Shown piece after piece: positions 33,191 through 42,565 of a DNA stretch of 64,000 nt. How positions within the stretch are numbered: position 1 is the stretch's first letter; every line of letters begins with the position of its first letter. The stretch covers positions 2,203,947 to 2,267,946 of the forward strand of contig AP018180.1 in NCBI GenBank assembly GCA_002368155.1, given 5' to 3'. The DNA comes from Nostoc carneum NIES-2107 (lineage in GTDB: Bacteria > Cyanobacteriota > Cyanobacteriia > Cyanobacteriales > Nostocaceae). A program made the position numbers and the translations under genes. Below the pieces are notes generated by a model. That model saw only the letters and a program-made list of their open reading frames with translations. It made no database searches and was not told where the DNA came from.

Positions 33191-33534
33191 GTTGAAATTT
33201 CAACATCAGTCTGGGCGGTTTCTACTCCGCTCAGGCATTCTGGCAAAAATGGGAAATAAGCGATCGCAACTTGCTAGAATTGGGCAATTATTTTGAGAGC
33301 TTTATTGCTTCAGTATGGATTTGACTAATAAAAATTTGGGAATTGTGAAAAAACATCCAAATTTGCTAATCTGGCATCAGTGGCGTAGGCATCGCGTCAC
33401 TAGATAAATGCTCGAAATTCTTTTGAGAATTGAACAGATGAGTATTTCTCATCCAGAGAAGCGATCGCCATACTGCTGTTATTAACATTTCTATGCAACT
33501 CTGAATTATCTCTGTAAGGGGGTGAAACTGGGGA
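33191..33534. other. Intergenic region ahead of rpsU
   Basis: About 340 bp of AT-rich spacer with a GGCGTAGGCATCGCGTC repeat fragment near 33380 and an AAGGGGGTGA purine stretch just before rpsU. It probably contains the rpsU promoter; no element is clear enough to place. Confidence 0.4.
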
Positions 33535-33711
33535 GTGGCCGAAGTCCGTTTAGGTGAAAACGAGTCAATAGACTCTGCTATTAGACGCTTTAAAAAGAAA
33601 ATTCAAAAAGCTGGAATTTTATCTGAAGTTAGACGCAGGGAAAGATACGAAAAACCTAGCTTACGACGCAAGCGTAAAGAGGAAGCTGCACGCAAAGGTA
33701 TCCGCTACTAA
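33535..33711 (+). CDS. rpsU: 30S ribosomal protein S21
   Basis: A 58-residue gene starting with [23 protein letters not shown], then [20 protein letters not shown] and the basic end [14 protein letters not shown]. This is the full bacterial S21 sequence. AAGGGGGTGA lies about ten bases before the GTG, with GGGGA closer. S21 sits near the anti-Shine-Dalgarno end of 16S rRNA and acts in initiation. It is a stand-alone gene here, followed by tandem repeats. Confidence 0.95.
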   Translation: MAEVRLGENESIDSAIRRFKKKIQKAGILSEVRRRERYEKPSLRRKRKEEAARKGIRY

Positions 33712-33807
33712 ATTACGGTAGCATCCTTGCTAAATGTGGTTAACTCATATTAAAGCAACCCTAGAAAAAGTAGAGATACGATCATCGTGTCTCTACTTTT
33801 CCCCTTG

Positions 33808-33965
33808 AAGGGGGATTGGGGATTGGGGATTGGGGACTGGGGATTGGGGACTGGGGATGAGGAAGATGAGGGGGATGAGGGTAAATAACAAACACCCATT
33901 ACCAATTACCAATTACCAATTACCAATTACCCAGTAGCCAATGCCCAATGCCCCATGCCCCATGC
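33808..33965. repeat. GGGGATT/GGGGACT heptamer tract and CCAATTA tract
   Basis: Seven or so GGGGATT/GGGGACT units (33808-33860), a GATGAGG segment, then about four ATTACCA units (33896-33925) and CCCAATGCC/CCCATGCC units to 33965. The same order recurs at 50298-50470 and, reversed, near 39555-39697, so the tract behaves as a composite repeat. Confidence 0.85.
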
Positions 33966-34005
33966 CCTACAAAACACCAAATAAAAAGATAAATTAACAA
34001 ATACT

Positions 34006-34959
34006 ATGGCAGATGCCTTCAAGATTGAGCTGCCGGATATTCCCAGTGCGATCGCCCTTGCTGGAGATGGAGAAGAGAATCTCAAACTCTTATCTCAGCA
34101 AACAGGCGCTAGCTTGGTGTTACGCGGACAGGATTTACATATTTCAGGTACACAAAAGCAAATTGATTTGGCTTCACGATTAGTGCGATCGCTTGAAGAC
34201 CTCTGGATTAAAGGTAATTCTATCTCTAGTGCGGATATTGATACAGCGCGTCAAGCTTTAGATACCCATCGAGAAGGCGAGTTGCAAGATTTACAGCGAG
34301 ATATTCTCGCCAAAACTCGCCGGGGTGAGGAAATTCGCGCTAAAACCTTTAAACAGCGGCAGTATATTGATGCTATCCGCAAACGTGACCTTATTTTCTG
34401 CACGGGGCCAGCGGGGACTGGTAAGACTTTTTTGGCTGTTGTTGTGGCTGTGCAAGCACTCCTCGCCAACCAGTATGAAAAGCTGATTTTAACACGTCCT
34501 GCGGTAGAAGCAGGAGAAAAACTCGGCTTTTTACCTGGAGATTTGCAGCAGAAAGTCAATCCCTATCTGCGCCCACTTTATGATGCGATTAATGAATTTA
34601 TCGATCCGGAAAAAGTCCCCAATTTAATAGAACGTGGTGTGATTGAAGTTGCACCACTTGCTTATATGCGAGGACGCACCTTAAATAACGCGTTTGTAAT
34701 TGTCGATGAAGCCCAAAATACCACACCAGCGCAAATCAAAATGGTTTTGACGCGTTTGGGCTTCCGTTCGCGTATGGTAATCACAGGTGACATGACACAA
34801 ACCGATTTACCAGTAAACCAACAATCAGGTTTAGCAGTAGCCTTACACATCTTAAAAAACGTTGAAGGTATTGCCTTTTGCGAATTTTCTCAAAGAGATG
34901 TTGTGCGTCATCCCCTAGTTCAGCGTATTGTCGCCGCTTACGAAAAATACGAAGCATAA
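34006..34959 (+). CDS. phoH: PhoH-like ATPase
   Basis: A 317-residue P-loop ATPase. The N-terminal KH-like part (LLSQQTGASLVLRGQDLHIS) precedes the PhoH domain: KRDLIFCTGPAGTGKTFLAV (Walker A), LILTRPAVEAGEKLGFLPGD, AYMRGRTLNNAFVIVDEAQN (Walker B) and VITGDMTQTDLPVNQQSGLA (sensor). PhoH proteins are cytoplasmic and linked to RNA metabolism; in many bacteria the gene lies beside ybeY, which is not seen here. The gene is followed by a spacer with a MITE-like element. Confidence 0.93.
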   Translation: MADAFKIELPDIPSAIALAGDGEENLKLLSQQTGASLVLRGQDLHISGTQKQIDLASRLVRSLEDLWIKGNSISSADIDTARQALDTHREGELQDLQRDILAKTRRGEEIRAKTFKQRQYIDAIRKRDLIFCTGPAGTGKTFLAVVVAVQALLANQYEKLILTRPAVEAGEKLGFLPGDLQQKVNPYLRPLYDAINEFIDPEKVPNLIERGVIEVAPLAYMRGRTLNNAFVIVDEAQNTTPAQIKMVLTRLGFRSRMVITGDMTQTDLPVNQQSGLAVALHILKNVEGIAFCEFSQRDVVRHPLVQRIVAAYEKYEA

Positions 34960-35091
34960 TCCAGAATCGGAAAATTTGGGATTTTGGATTTTGGATTTGA
35001 GATTTTAAATTAATGTCACGCATCAATCCACTTTCTTTGTACCATCAATAAATAATTGGTCATTTCATTAGACAATGACCAACAACAAATC

Positions 35092-35228
35092 AGGACTTAC
35101 GCAACTGGTACACCCATATTCTGGTTTAAGAGTCAAAAGTCAAGGGTCAAAAATTCAGGTTTTTTGACCCTTGACCCTTGACCCTGGACAGCCTAAACGA
35201 AAAATAATGTGACACTTGCGTAAGTCCT
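35092..35228. mobile_element. MITE-like element, copy B (best preserved)
   Basis: 137 bp with exact 13-bp terminal inverted repeats, AGGACTTACGCAA at the left and TTGCGTAAGTCCT at the right. The inside holds AAGTCAAGGGTCAA facing TTGACCCTTGACCC and a CCTAAACGA block, forming a large stem. There is no coding capacity. Right-end sequence GTGACACTTGCGTAAGT matches copies at 4238 and 42379. An ACAAAT word is found next to both ends, possibly a target duplication, but the surrounding DNA is itself repetitive. Confidence 0.75.
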
Positions 35229-35260
35229 ACAAATGACCAATGACAAAGGACAAATAACAA

Positions 35261-35665
35261 ATGACCACAACCTTAAAAGAATTTTTAACAGCTTGTGAAA
35301 ATTTAGGAACTTTGCGTTTAATTGTTACTAGTAGTGCTGGGGTTTTAGAAGTTAGAAGCAAGCTAGAAAAGCTATTTTATGCAGAGTTACCCAAGGGTAA
35401 ATATGCAAATATGCATACCGAAAATTTTGAGTTTCACTTGAATATGGACAAAATTACTCAGGTGAAATTTGAAACTGCTGAAGCGAAAAGAGGCAACTTT
35501 ACAACCTATGCTATTCGGTTTTTAGATGAGAAACAGGAACCAGCTTTAAGCTTATTTTTGCAATGGGGTAAACCAGGAGAATATGAGCCAGGTCAAGTAG
35601 AAAATTGGCAAGCTCTTAAAGATAAATATGGAGAAGTTTGGCAACCTTTACCAGCGGAAATATAA
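35261..35665 (+). CDS. Conserved protein, possibly ChuX/HutX-like
   Basis: A 134-residue soluble protein: TLKEFLTACENLGTLRLIVT, then VLEVRSKLEKLFYAELPKGK, FEFHLNMDKITQVKFETAEA and LSLFLQWGKPGEYEPGQVEN. The FHLNMDKITQV strand pattern followed by a second strand-rich half is reminiscent of the ChuX/HutX heme-utilisation fold, but I cannot confirm it and no heme-uptake genes are adjacent. The start codon sits within AAATGACC repeat units, so the ATG may have arisen from the repeat. It is an independent gene. Confidence 0.7.
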   Translation: MTTTLKEFLTACENLGTLRLIVTSSAGVLEVRSKLEKLFYAELPKGKYANMHTENFEFHLNMDKITQVKFETAEAKRGNFTTYAIRFLDEKQEPALSLFLQWGKPGEYEPGQVENWQALKDKYGEVWQPLPAEI

Positions 35666-35757
35666 ATAATTGGTAATGGATAATTGGTAATTAGTAACTG
35701 GTGTTTGTGTAAGGAAACAGAGCAGAATTTTGAATTTTAAATTGTTTTTCTCCCAAA

Positions 35758-35799
35758 TCCCCAGTCCCCAGTCCCCAGTCCCCAATCCCCAATCCCCAC
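35758..35799. repeat. CCCCAGT/CCCCAAT heptamer tract at the lpxB 3' end
   Basis: About six CCCCAGT or CCCCAAT units run up to the lpxB stop codon. On the lpxB strand they read GGGGATT/GGGGACT, the same class as 33808 and 50298. Confidence 0.85.
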
Positions 35800-36953
35800 T
35801 AGAGCATTTGCAAAATTTCTTGAGCCGCGCGATCGCACACTCCAATTTCTCCCAAGGACTCGCGCATTTGTTGATAATCGGCTAGGGTTTGCTGTCTCTT
35901 GTCAGGGTTGAGCAATAATTCCATTGCAGCTTGGGTAATATTTTCGGCGGTGGCTTGTTCCTGTAAAAACTCTGGTACGATTTCGCGCATGACTACCAAA
36001 TTTACTGGCGATGCAAAGGGAATCGAACCTTTAAGAATTTTCCGCCCAATCCAAGCTGTAATGGCATTTAAGCGATAAATAACGACTTGGGGTACATTTG
36101 ACAGGGCCAGTTCTAAATTGACGGTTCCTGATTTAGTGATGGCGAAATCAGCCGCAGTGATGATTTCTTGTTGTTGACCTGATAATACTGTGGCGCGCAA
36201 ACCGTAACGCGCAATTGCTTGGGTAATCGGTTCTCTAAATTCTTCTAAAGACAGGGGAATCCAGAAATGTACTTCTGGTAATTTCGCTTGAATAGTTTGG
36301 GCAGCTTGAAAAATTGCTGGTAAAAGATATTTTAATTCTTGACTACGAGAAGCAGGCAAAAGCGCAATTGCGATCGCCTCTGGTGAAATATTCAATTTAG
36401 CGCGGGCTTCCTGGCGGCTGGGGGCGGTTTGCATCCGATCAACTAAGGGATGCCCTACCCAGGTAACATTGGCACCTTCCTGGCGATAATAACGGGCTTC
36501 TTCGGGGAAGATGGCTAAGAGTTTATCTGTAAAGCCGACAATGCGGTGAGTTCTCCGCAAATTCATCGACCATACCCACTCTTGGGGAGCGATGTAATAA
36601 ACTACTGGCACATCTGGGAAATTCTCTTGCAAATAAGTGCCAATACCGATATTGGGACTCATGTAATCAATGAGTAGTACCAAATCTGGGGGATTTTGCT
36701 TGAGGTAAGCGATCGCTTTTCGTTGTACTAAAAGGGTGGGTAGAAGATAAGGCAATGCTTCTAGAATCCCCATTGAGCCAATATGACTTGTATCGCCCAA
36801 TATGGTGGCCCCAGCCTCAGCCATTTTTTCGCCACCCAGCGCCACAATCTCTAATTCGCAGCCAACAGCCGCAGCTTGACGCTTTAGCGCTGTGATGATC
36901 AAAGAACCTTGTAAATCGCCAGATACTTCGCCAGTGCTGATAAATATCCGCAT
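35799..36953 (-). CDS. lpxB: Lipid-A-disaccharide synthase
   Basis: A 384-residue GT19 glycosyltransferase: FISTGEVSGDLQGSLIITAL at the N-terminus, MGILEALPYLLPTLLVQRKA, NPPDLVLLIDYMSPNIGIGT, VVYYIAPQEWVWSMNLRRTH, WVGHPLVDRM and the nucleotide-side SGTVNLELALSNVPQVVIYR. It joins UDP-2,3-diacylglucosamine to its lipid X-type partner on the cytoplasmic membrane face, forming the lipid A disaccharide. It is the last gene of the minus-strand set lpxC-fabZ-lpxA-lpxB, 116 bp from lpxA. No lpxD is within the window. Confidence 0.95.
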   Translation of the reverse strand: MRIFISTGEVSGDLQGSLIITALKRQAAAVGCELEIVALGGEKMAEAGATILGDTSHIGSMGILEALPYLLPTLLVQRKAIAYLKQNPPDLVLLIDYMSPNIGIGTYLQENFPDVPVVYYIAPQEWVWSMNLRRTHRIVGFTDKLLAIFPEEARYYRQEGANVTWVGHPLVDRMQTAPSRQEARAKLNISPEAIAIALLPASRSQELKYLLPAIFQAAQTIQAKLPEVHFWIPLSLEEFREPITQAIARYGLRATVLSGQQQEIITAADFAITKSGTVNLELALSNVPQVVIYRLNAITAWIGRKILKGSIPFASPVNLVVMREIVPEFLQEQATAENITQAAMELLLNPDKRQQTLADYQQMRESLGEIGVCDRAAQEILQML

Positions 36954-37069
36954 TTGGTAATTGAGGAAAATAAATAACAGTTTGAGGTGCGGGGAGTCAG
37001 CGCAGAGTTACGCAGAGTTTTTTGAGTTTGAGTTGAGGTTTCAATACTCAACTCAAACTTATAGCTACA

Positions 37070-37888
37070 TTAAGACTCATCACTAGCGCTAGCTTTTCTT
37101 TTTCCAGGAATTAAACCACGTCGTCCTGGCATTTGAGAAAGCAGAAGGAAACGCCGCAGATGTTGTAACTGTTCAGTGTCGCCTAGTTGTTCTAACTGTT
37201 CTAAAGCTTCTTTAAAGGTTAAGTTAGAGCGATAGAGAATGCGGAAGGCTTTTTTGAGCAGTTGTAGCTCGCTAGCATCCATTCCAGAGCGTTTTAACCC
37301 GACTAAGTTGAGGGTTCTGACTCTGGCGGGATTGCCTTCTACCAGCATATATGGGGGCACATCGCGGTCAATACGTGCCATTCCACCTACCATTGAGTGT
37401 TTACCAATTCGCACAAATTGATGAACTCCCAAAACTCCGCCTAGCCTAGCCCGTGATTCTATGTGAACATGACCTGCTAAGGCTACTGAGTTGGGGATAA
37501 TTACATGGTCTTCGATCACGCAGTTATGAGCTACATGAACATAAGCCATCAGTAGGTTACCGTTACCAATGATTGTGGCTTCCCCAGCACCAGTAGCACG
37601 GTTGATCGTGACATACTCACGAATTTGGTTATTGTCGCCAATTTTGACCCAGGTAGGTTCTCCCACATATTTGAGATCCTGGGGTTCCATACCGATAGCT
37701 GCACCAGCGAAAATCTGATTTCGCGCCCCAATTTCACATGGCCCTTCTAGCACTACGTGAGCGCCAATTACAGTTTCAGGGCCAACTTTAACCTGCGCTC
37801 CAATCACAGCATAGGCACCGACTTCCACTGTTGGGTGGAGTTCTGCTTTAGGATGAATTACAGCAGTTGGATGAATAAGCGTCTTCAA
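37070..37888 (-). CDS. lpxA: UDP-N-acetylglucosamine O-acyltransferase
   Basis: A 272-residue left-handed beta-helix enzyme with many hexapeptide repeats (HPTAVIHPKAELHPTVEVGA, VVLEGPCEIGARNQIFAGAA). The catalytic His lies in YVHVAHNCVIEDHV, and GGVLGVHQFVRIGKHSMVGG is the family block. The C-terminal helical part (KRSGMDASELQLLKKAFRIL) stacks the trimer. It performs the first acylation of UDP-GlcNAc with an acyl-ACP. FabZ, which supplies 3-hydroxyacyl-ACP metabolism, is the upstream neighbour. Confidence 0.96.
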   Translation of the reverse strand: MKTLIHPTAVIHPKAELHPTVEVGAYAVIGAQVKVGPETVIGAHVVLEGPCEIGARNQIFAGAAIGMEPQDLKYVGEPTWVKIGDNNQIREYVTINRATGAGEATIIGNGNLLMAYVHVAHNCVIEDHVIIPNSVALAGHVHIESRARLGGVLGVHQFVRIGKHSMVGGMARIDRDVPPYMLVEGNPARVRTLNLVGLKRSGMDASELQLLKKAFRILYRSNLTFKEALEQLEQLGDTEQLQHLRRFLLLSQMPGRRGLIPGKRKASASDES

Positions 37889-38092
37889 GGGTAAATCTCC
37901 AGAACTGTCATGAGTGCTGAACTTTTTGAGTATTCAGTTACGAAAGGGTCGGGCAAAGCAAGTTAAGTGTGAGGGCAGCGAAATTTAAAAATTATAAATT
38001 ACTCTTGTGGCTAGTTGATTTTACTGCTAACCTTTTTTAGGTTGTCAGTAAAAAGCACATCACGGCTGTGCGATCGCCACAAGAGCAGGTTT

Positions 38093-38605
38093 TTAGTTTA
38101 CTAGAGAAAACATTAATTCGCCTTCAGCCGCTAACTGACCGTCCACTTCAGCACGACCTTGCATTTTACCGAAACGACGCTGTTTAACCCACAACAGTTC
38201 CACAGTCATGATTAGCTGATCGCCGGGAACAACCTGCCGACGAAAGCGGACTTTATCAATCCCAGCAAACACAAATAGTCCACCTTCATATTCCGGTAGC
38301 TGTGTCATGACTATACCGCCTACCTGTGCCATTGCTTCGACAATTAGCACTCCAGGCATTAGCGGCCGTCCGGGGAAATGTCCTTGAAAATGGGGTTCAT
38401 TGATGGTGACATTTTTCACGCCTACCGCTAGTTTGCCTGGTACATAGTCAATAATTTTATCTACCAGTAAAAATGGGTAGCGATGGGGCAACAGGCTTTG
38501 AATTTCTTCAATAACCAAGGTTTTCTTCGGTTCTGGTGCGCTTTGATTGCCATCAGCAGCAGGTGCGATCGCATCGACGGTATTGGCTTCGGTGAGGGTT
38601 GTCAT
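38093..38605 (-). CDS. fabZ: 3-hydroxyacyl-ACP dehydratase
   Basis: A 170-residue hot-dog-fold enzyme. The catalytic pair is visible: His in [20 protein letters not shown] and the Glu of [26 protein letters not shown] is the family opening. An extra ~28-residue N-terminus ([19 protein letters not shown]) is low-complexity. It dehydrates 3-hydroxyacyl-ACP in type II fatty acid synthesis and competes with LpxA for substrate, which explains the shared operon. Confidence 0.96.
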   Translation of the reverse strand: MTTLTEANTVDAIAPAADGNQSAPEPKKTLVIEEIQSLLPHRYPFLLVDKIIDYVPGKLAVGVKNVTINEPHFQGHFPGRPLMPGVLIVEAMAQVGGIVMTQLPEYEGGLFVFAGIDKVRFRRQVVPGDQLIMTVELLWVKQRRFGKMQGRAEVDGQLAAEGELMFSLVN

Positions 38606-38692
38606 TGGCTATGTGTTGGTTTTTTTATCTGGAATCAAGTCAGCGACGGAATTTTAGAGTTATAACTTCAGGTTTTTGCATCAATCCAAAAT

Positions 38693-39544
38693 CTAAAATT
38701 GCAAATCTAAAATTCTTTGTGCCAGTTGAATATGTAAATTGTGGCTGGCCTTATACGCTAAGAAATGAGCGCGGGGGATATTTCCCACTAAACTCAAATC
38801 TCCTACTAAATCCAAGATTTTATGACGTACTGGTTCATTTGCAAATCTTAATGGTGGATTTAACCAGCCATCAGGGCCACAAACCAGGGCATTTTCTAAA
38901 CTACCACCTTTGATTAACCCAGACTTTTGCAGATGTTCGATTTGATGCAATAAACCAAATGTACGGGCAGGAGCAATTTCTGTAGCAAAGTCTGTATCAG
39001 GATTTTCTATATTGGCATTAAGTAACCAACTGTGCCATTGATTACCAATAGCAGGCAAATCAAAGTCAATACCATAGCTAAAACGGGTTTCTGGTGCGGG
39101 GATAGCCGCCACAAAATTATCGCCCTCATAAATCCAAATTGGCTCTTGGATAGCGAGGGGTGTTTCGTCTGCATTTACAGATTGCGATCGCAAACCGACT
39201 TGGGCAATACTTTCCGCCCATATCTTTGCTGAACCATCCATTAACGGCACTTCTGGCCCATCAATTTCAATTCGGGCGTTATCCACACCCATACCCACCA
39301 GAGAAGCCAATAAATGCTCTACAGTGCGAACAGAAGCCACACCTTTACCCAACTGGGTAGAAAGAACAGTTTGACTAACTGCGGCAACTTGCGCTGGAAT
39401 AATTGGCGAATCTGGTAAATCGACGCGCACAAAGTAGCGCCCGCTACCTACTTCAGATGGTAGTATTCGCACCTGAGTATTCGCACCACTATGCAGTCCC
39501 ACTCCAGCTTGAGTGATTTCTGCGGCTATCGTGTGTTGTTGCAT
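38693..39544 (-). CDS. lpxC: UDP-3-O-acyl-N-acetylglucosamine deacetylase
   Basis: From ATG 39544 this is 283 residues, starting [20 protein letters not shown], the family N-terminus. The zinc ligands are in [20 protein letters not shown] (His) and [20 protein letters not shown] (His, Asp), and the catalytic base region is [20 protein letters not shown]. It commits the pathway to lipid A. The open frame runs 99 bp further upstream, but that part is translated heptamer repeat ([12 protein letters not shown]), not protein. Confidence 0.96.
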   Translation of the reverse strand: MQQHTIAAEITQAGVGLHSGANTQVRILPSEVGSGRYFVRVDLPDSPIIPAQVAAVSQTVLSTQLGKGVASVRTVEHLLASLVGMGVDNARIEIDGPEVPLMDGSAKIWAESIAQVGLRSQSVNADETPLAIQEPIWIYEGDNFVAAIPAPETRFSYGIDFDLPAIGNQWHSWLLNANIENPDTDFATEIAPARTFGLLHQIEHLQKSGLIKGGSLENALVCGPDGWLNPPLRFANEPVRHKILDLVGDLSLVGNIPRAHFLAYKASHNLHIQLAQRILDLQF

Positions 39545-39554
39545 AAGTTTGGTT

Positions 39555-39697
39555 AGGGATTGGGGATTGGGGATTAGGGACTGGGGATTGGGCAAAGCAG
39601 GGAGCAGGGGGGCAGGGAGCAAGGGAGAAATTGTAAATTCCAATTACCAATTACCAATTACCCATGCCCTATGCCCACTGCCCCATGCCCCATGCCC
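39555..39697. repeat. GGGGATT-type and ATTACCA/CCCATGCC repeat tracts between bamA and lpxC
   Basis: GGGGATTGGGGATTAGGGAC units (39555-39590), AGCAGGGGGGCAGGGAGC purine tract, then CCAATTACCAATTACC and CCCCATGCCCCATGCCC units to 39697. This repeat array fills the whole spacer inside the operon. Confidence 0.85.
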
Positions 39698-39699
39698 AT

Positions 39700-42321
39700 T
39701 TAAAACCTTTCCCCAATTCCAAAGTTGATGCGGCTGTCGCCGTCATCGTTGATACCATAGTCAACCCGAATTGGCCCTAATGGGGATTGGACGCGTACAC
39801 CTAAACCGTAGCCGTAGCCTGTACCGTTTTTGTTGAGTATTTCAGCGGCTCTAGTGCTGGTACCTAAGTCAGTACCAAAATCGAAAAATAATGCGCCGCT
39901 AACTACGGAAAATACGGGGAAACGATATTCTAATGAGGCTTGTACGTAACTGCGGGCGCTGGTTAATGTACCTTCTTCATAACCCCGCACGGAGTTACTA
40001 CCACCTAAGGTAAAGGCTTCATAAGGAGGTAAGTCACCTAAAACAGTACCACCTTGCAAGTTAAAGGCTAGGGTTTGCGGCCCCTTGCTGAAGTTTAATA
40101 GGCTGATGGGTAAATATTGGCTGTAGCTACCCCGTAACCTGGTAAGGAAAATGCTACCTTGCCCAATGGGTACAGATTGATCGACCCCGAAACGCAGATA
40201 AGAACCGCTAGTAGGTTGTAAGGGATTATTACGGCGATCGCGCTGCGCCCCTACCTGTAATAAGAATAAATCGTCATCACCTGACCCAGACTGCGTGAGG
40301 GGAATCAGTTCTGTTGGTTGACCATTTTGGTAAATTGTGCCTTGAGTAACGCTATTACCATCAGCATCTTTGGTGGAAACCCGTTGATATTGGAAACCAG
40401 CTGAAGCAGTCCATTCGGAATTACCGAAGGGATTAGCCGAAAGCGGACGTGTAAAAGTTACACCACCACCTAAGCGGACAACACGGGGGCGATCGCCTTC
40501 TGTGTCTCCTGGGAGAAATGTCTCAATATTTTGGTCTTTACCGTCAAAAATTAAGGAGATAGAACGACGACGGAAAATATTGGCAGTGTAGGAAGTACGG
40601 TAGGGATCGCCGTCAATCCAAGGATCTGTAAAGCGCAGGTCAAATAGTAGTTCTCTTTCACCTACTTGTAACTCTGCCCCTAATTTTTGGTTTCTGCCAT
40701 TGAGGTTTTGCTGTTGGTAACTAATAGTACCAAATAGACCACTGGCAGAACTAATCCCCGCACCTGCAGCAATCGAACCGCTATTTCGTTCAGCTACGTT
40801 GACTACCACATCTACTCGGCTGGGGTCGCTACCAGGATCAAGGGAAACGTTGACATCTTCAAAGATGCCCAAGCCGTAAACCCGTTGCAAGTCTCTTTGC
40901 ACGGTGTTGCGGTTGAAGACTTGTCCTGGTTTCAACTCTAATTCTCGGGTAACGATATACGGCTGTGTCCGTCCGCGAATTGGTTGTCCTTGTTCGTCGG
41001 TCTCCTGACCTTCTTTATTGCGGAACCGGACTCGAATATTTTCTACTACCCCTTCTGCGATTTGCAAAGTCACAACCCCATTTTCTGAAACTTGGGGTGC
41101 GCCGATGACATTGGCTAGTACGTAACCTTTATCTTGATATTGCTTGGTTAATTGCTTGATACCTTCCTGCAAATCACGCAAGTTGAGGATTCTGCCATAC
41201 TGCTCGCGGAAAACTTCATCTGCTGTATTTTGTGGCAGTACCGAGGGCACGCTGGTGCCGGGATTGGCTTGGACTTGGACTTTGGTCAGAATTGGGTTGG
41301 GTTGCACAACAAAGCTGACCCGGACTCCTAATGGCGTATCTTCTGGCACTGCTTGGACATTGGAGAAGAAGCCAGTACCAAAGATGGCATTGATATCTTC
41401 TTGGAGTTGGGTACGGGTGGTTGTTCTTCCTGGTTGGGTACGAACTACAGAATAAACTTGATTTTCCAGTTCTGGTGTGAGTTGCCCCGATTGCGCTCTC
41501 ACTGCAACTTCCGATACTAATACCCGGGGTTCACTCGACTCTGTAGAGGTGTCTGGATTTGTGGGAAATACAGGTGAACCCAGGGGTGGAGTAGTACCAG
41601 GAGCCGGAGCAGGTGCTGGTTGTTGCGTACCTGGTGTAGGTTGTGGGGTTGTTTGCTGTGGAGTTGTTTGTGGAGCTTGTTGAAGAGTAGGTTGAGGAGT
41701 TGTTTGTGGAGCTTGTTGGAGAGTAGGTTGGGGGGTTGTTGGCTGGGGAGTGGTTTCCTGTGGAGTAGGTTGTGGGGTTGTTTCCTGTGGAGTCTGTGCT
41801 ATCTGCATAGGCGAGACAGCGATGTTGCGAGATTGCAGACCCTGGAGTGCCCTTACCCCGGCGCTAGCGGTGTTAGGTGTGGCGCTGGGCACTATGACAG
41901 ATTTTAGAGCCGGATTTGCTGGCTGAATGGTCACAGCAGCGATATTGCGAGACTGAAGACCTTGGAGTGCCTTTACCCCTGCACTTGGGGTTGTGGGTGC
42001 GTAAGCGTAGCCCGTCGTAGACATCGCAGTTGGTACTATGACTGGCTGTGTCTTATTTGCTGCTGGAATTGGCAATGCAGCCACAGTCTGAGGCTGGGAA
42101 GCTTTCACGGTAGCTGCTTCTGGAAAAGTAGCAGCGGATTTTACTTGTTCGCTAGATTCTTCTTGAGCGATACCATTTTCCGATTGTTGATTTGTCGCTG
42201 GTGTCAACACCTCTGCTGGTTGCGACAAATCTGGGTTAGCTGTTTGTGCATTTGCACTGATTGGGGTACTTAGAGGGGCTGCAATTGCTACTGCTGCCAC
42301 CATTGCGGGAGATAAACGCAT
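39700..42321 (-). CDS. bamA: BamA/Omp85 outer-membrane assembly protein
   Basis: From ATG 42321 this is about 873 residues (open frame to GTG 42348). After a signal peptide (RLSPAMVAAVAIAAPLSTPI) comes a ~270-residue low-complexity region with duplicated AGVKALQGLQSRNIA units and Pro/Gln/Thr repeats. Three POTRA domains follow, the first opening at VLVSEVAVRAQSGQLTPELE, then ILTKVQVQANPGTSV and VVENIRVRFRNKEGQE. A 16-strand barrel contains the VRGYEEG loop-6 motif and ends in NFGIGERF. It folds outer-membrane proteins and is the chloroplast Toc75 relative. The long linker is cyanobacterial. Residues [10 protein letters not shown] are coded by an inserted 29-bp repeat. The lpxC cluster follows. 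Confidence 0.93.
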   Translation of the reverse strand: MRLSPAMVAAVAIAAPLSTPISANAQTANPDLSQPAEVLTPATNQQSENGIAQEESSEQVKSAATFPEAATVKASQPQTVAALPIPAANKTQPVIVPTAMSTTGYAYAPTTPSAGVKALQGLQSRNIAAVTIQPANPALKSVIVPSATPNTASAGVRALQGLQSRNIAVSPMQIAQTPQETTPQPTPQETTPQPTTPQPTLQQAPQTTPQPTLQQAPQTTPQQTTPQPTPGTQQPAPAPAPGTTPPLGSPVFPTNPDTSTESSEPRVLVSEVAVRAQSGQLTPELENQVYSVVRTQPGRTTTRTQLQEDINAIFGTGFFSNVQAVPEDTPLGVRVSFVVQPNPILTKVQVQANPGTSVPSVLPQNTADEVFREQYGRILNLRDLQEGIKQLTKQYQDKGYVLANVIGAPQVSENGVVTLQIAEGVVENIRVRFRNKEGQETDEQGQPIRGRTQPYIVTRELELKPGQVFNRNTVQRDLQRVYGLGIFEDVNVSLDPGSDPSRVDVVVNVAERNSGSIAAGAGISSASGLFGTISYQQQNLNGRNQKLGAELQVGERELLFDLRFTDPWIDGDPYRTSYTANIFRRRSISLIFDGKDQNIETFLPGDTEGDRPRVVRLGGGVTFTRPLSANPFGNSEWTASAGFQYQRVSTKDADGNSVTQGTIYQNGQPTELIPLTQSGSGDDDLFLLQVGAQRDRRNNPLQPTSGSYLRFGVDQSVPIGQGSIFLTRLRGSYSQYLPISLLNFSKGPQTLAFNLQGGTVLGDLPPYEAFTLGGSNSVRGYEEGTLTSARSYVQASLEYRFPVFSVVSGALFFDFGTDLGTSTRAAEILNKNGTGYGYGLGVRVQSPLGPIRVDYGINDDGDSRINFGIGERF
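41999..42027 (-). repeat. 29-bp interspersed repeat inside bamA
   Basis: Differs by one base from 1451-1479 in the xylB-like gene. Here the gene is read on the opposite strand, so the repeat encodes [10 protein letters not shown] in the disordered N-terminal linker, where an insertion would be tolerated. Confidence 0.8.
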
Positions 42322-42378
42322 TTTATTTAAATTCCTCTTCTCGTCCACACACCATCACAAGGCAATTATGCTCTCATC

Positions 42379-42504
42379 AGGATTTACGCAACTGGCAGAT
42401 CTATTCAGGGAAGAGTCAAGAATTAAAAGCTCAAGTTTTTTGGAAATTTGATATTTAACCCTCGACTACGTAAGTGAGAAAAATTATGACACTTGCGTAA
42501 ATCT
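42379..42504. mobile_element. MITE-like element, copy C
   Basis: 126 bp from AGGATTTACGCAACTGG to TGACACTTGCGTAAATCT, with matching inverted ends (one compensating T/A change relative to copy B). The interior is diverged (AGAGTCAAGAATTAAAAGC facing TTAACCCTCGACT). It sits in the promoter region of bamA, downstream of purC, and may influence bamA expression. Confidence 0.7.
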
Positions 42505-42565
42505 GCTAATCATGCCAAAGGTAAAAATTAAAAACTATAGAAAATTATATTTTTACCTTGCTAAT

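Noticed and set aside
39545-39643. Longer N-terminus of lpxC
   Set aside because: The extra residues are translated heptamer repeats ([12 protein letters not shown]); the family N-terminus starts at 39544.
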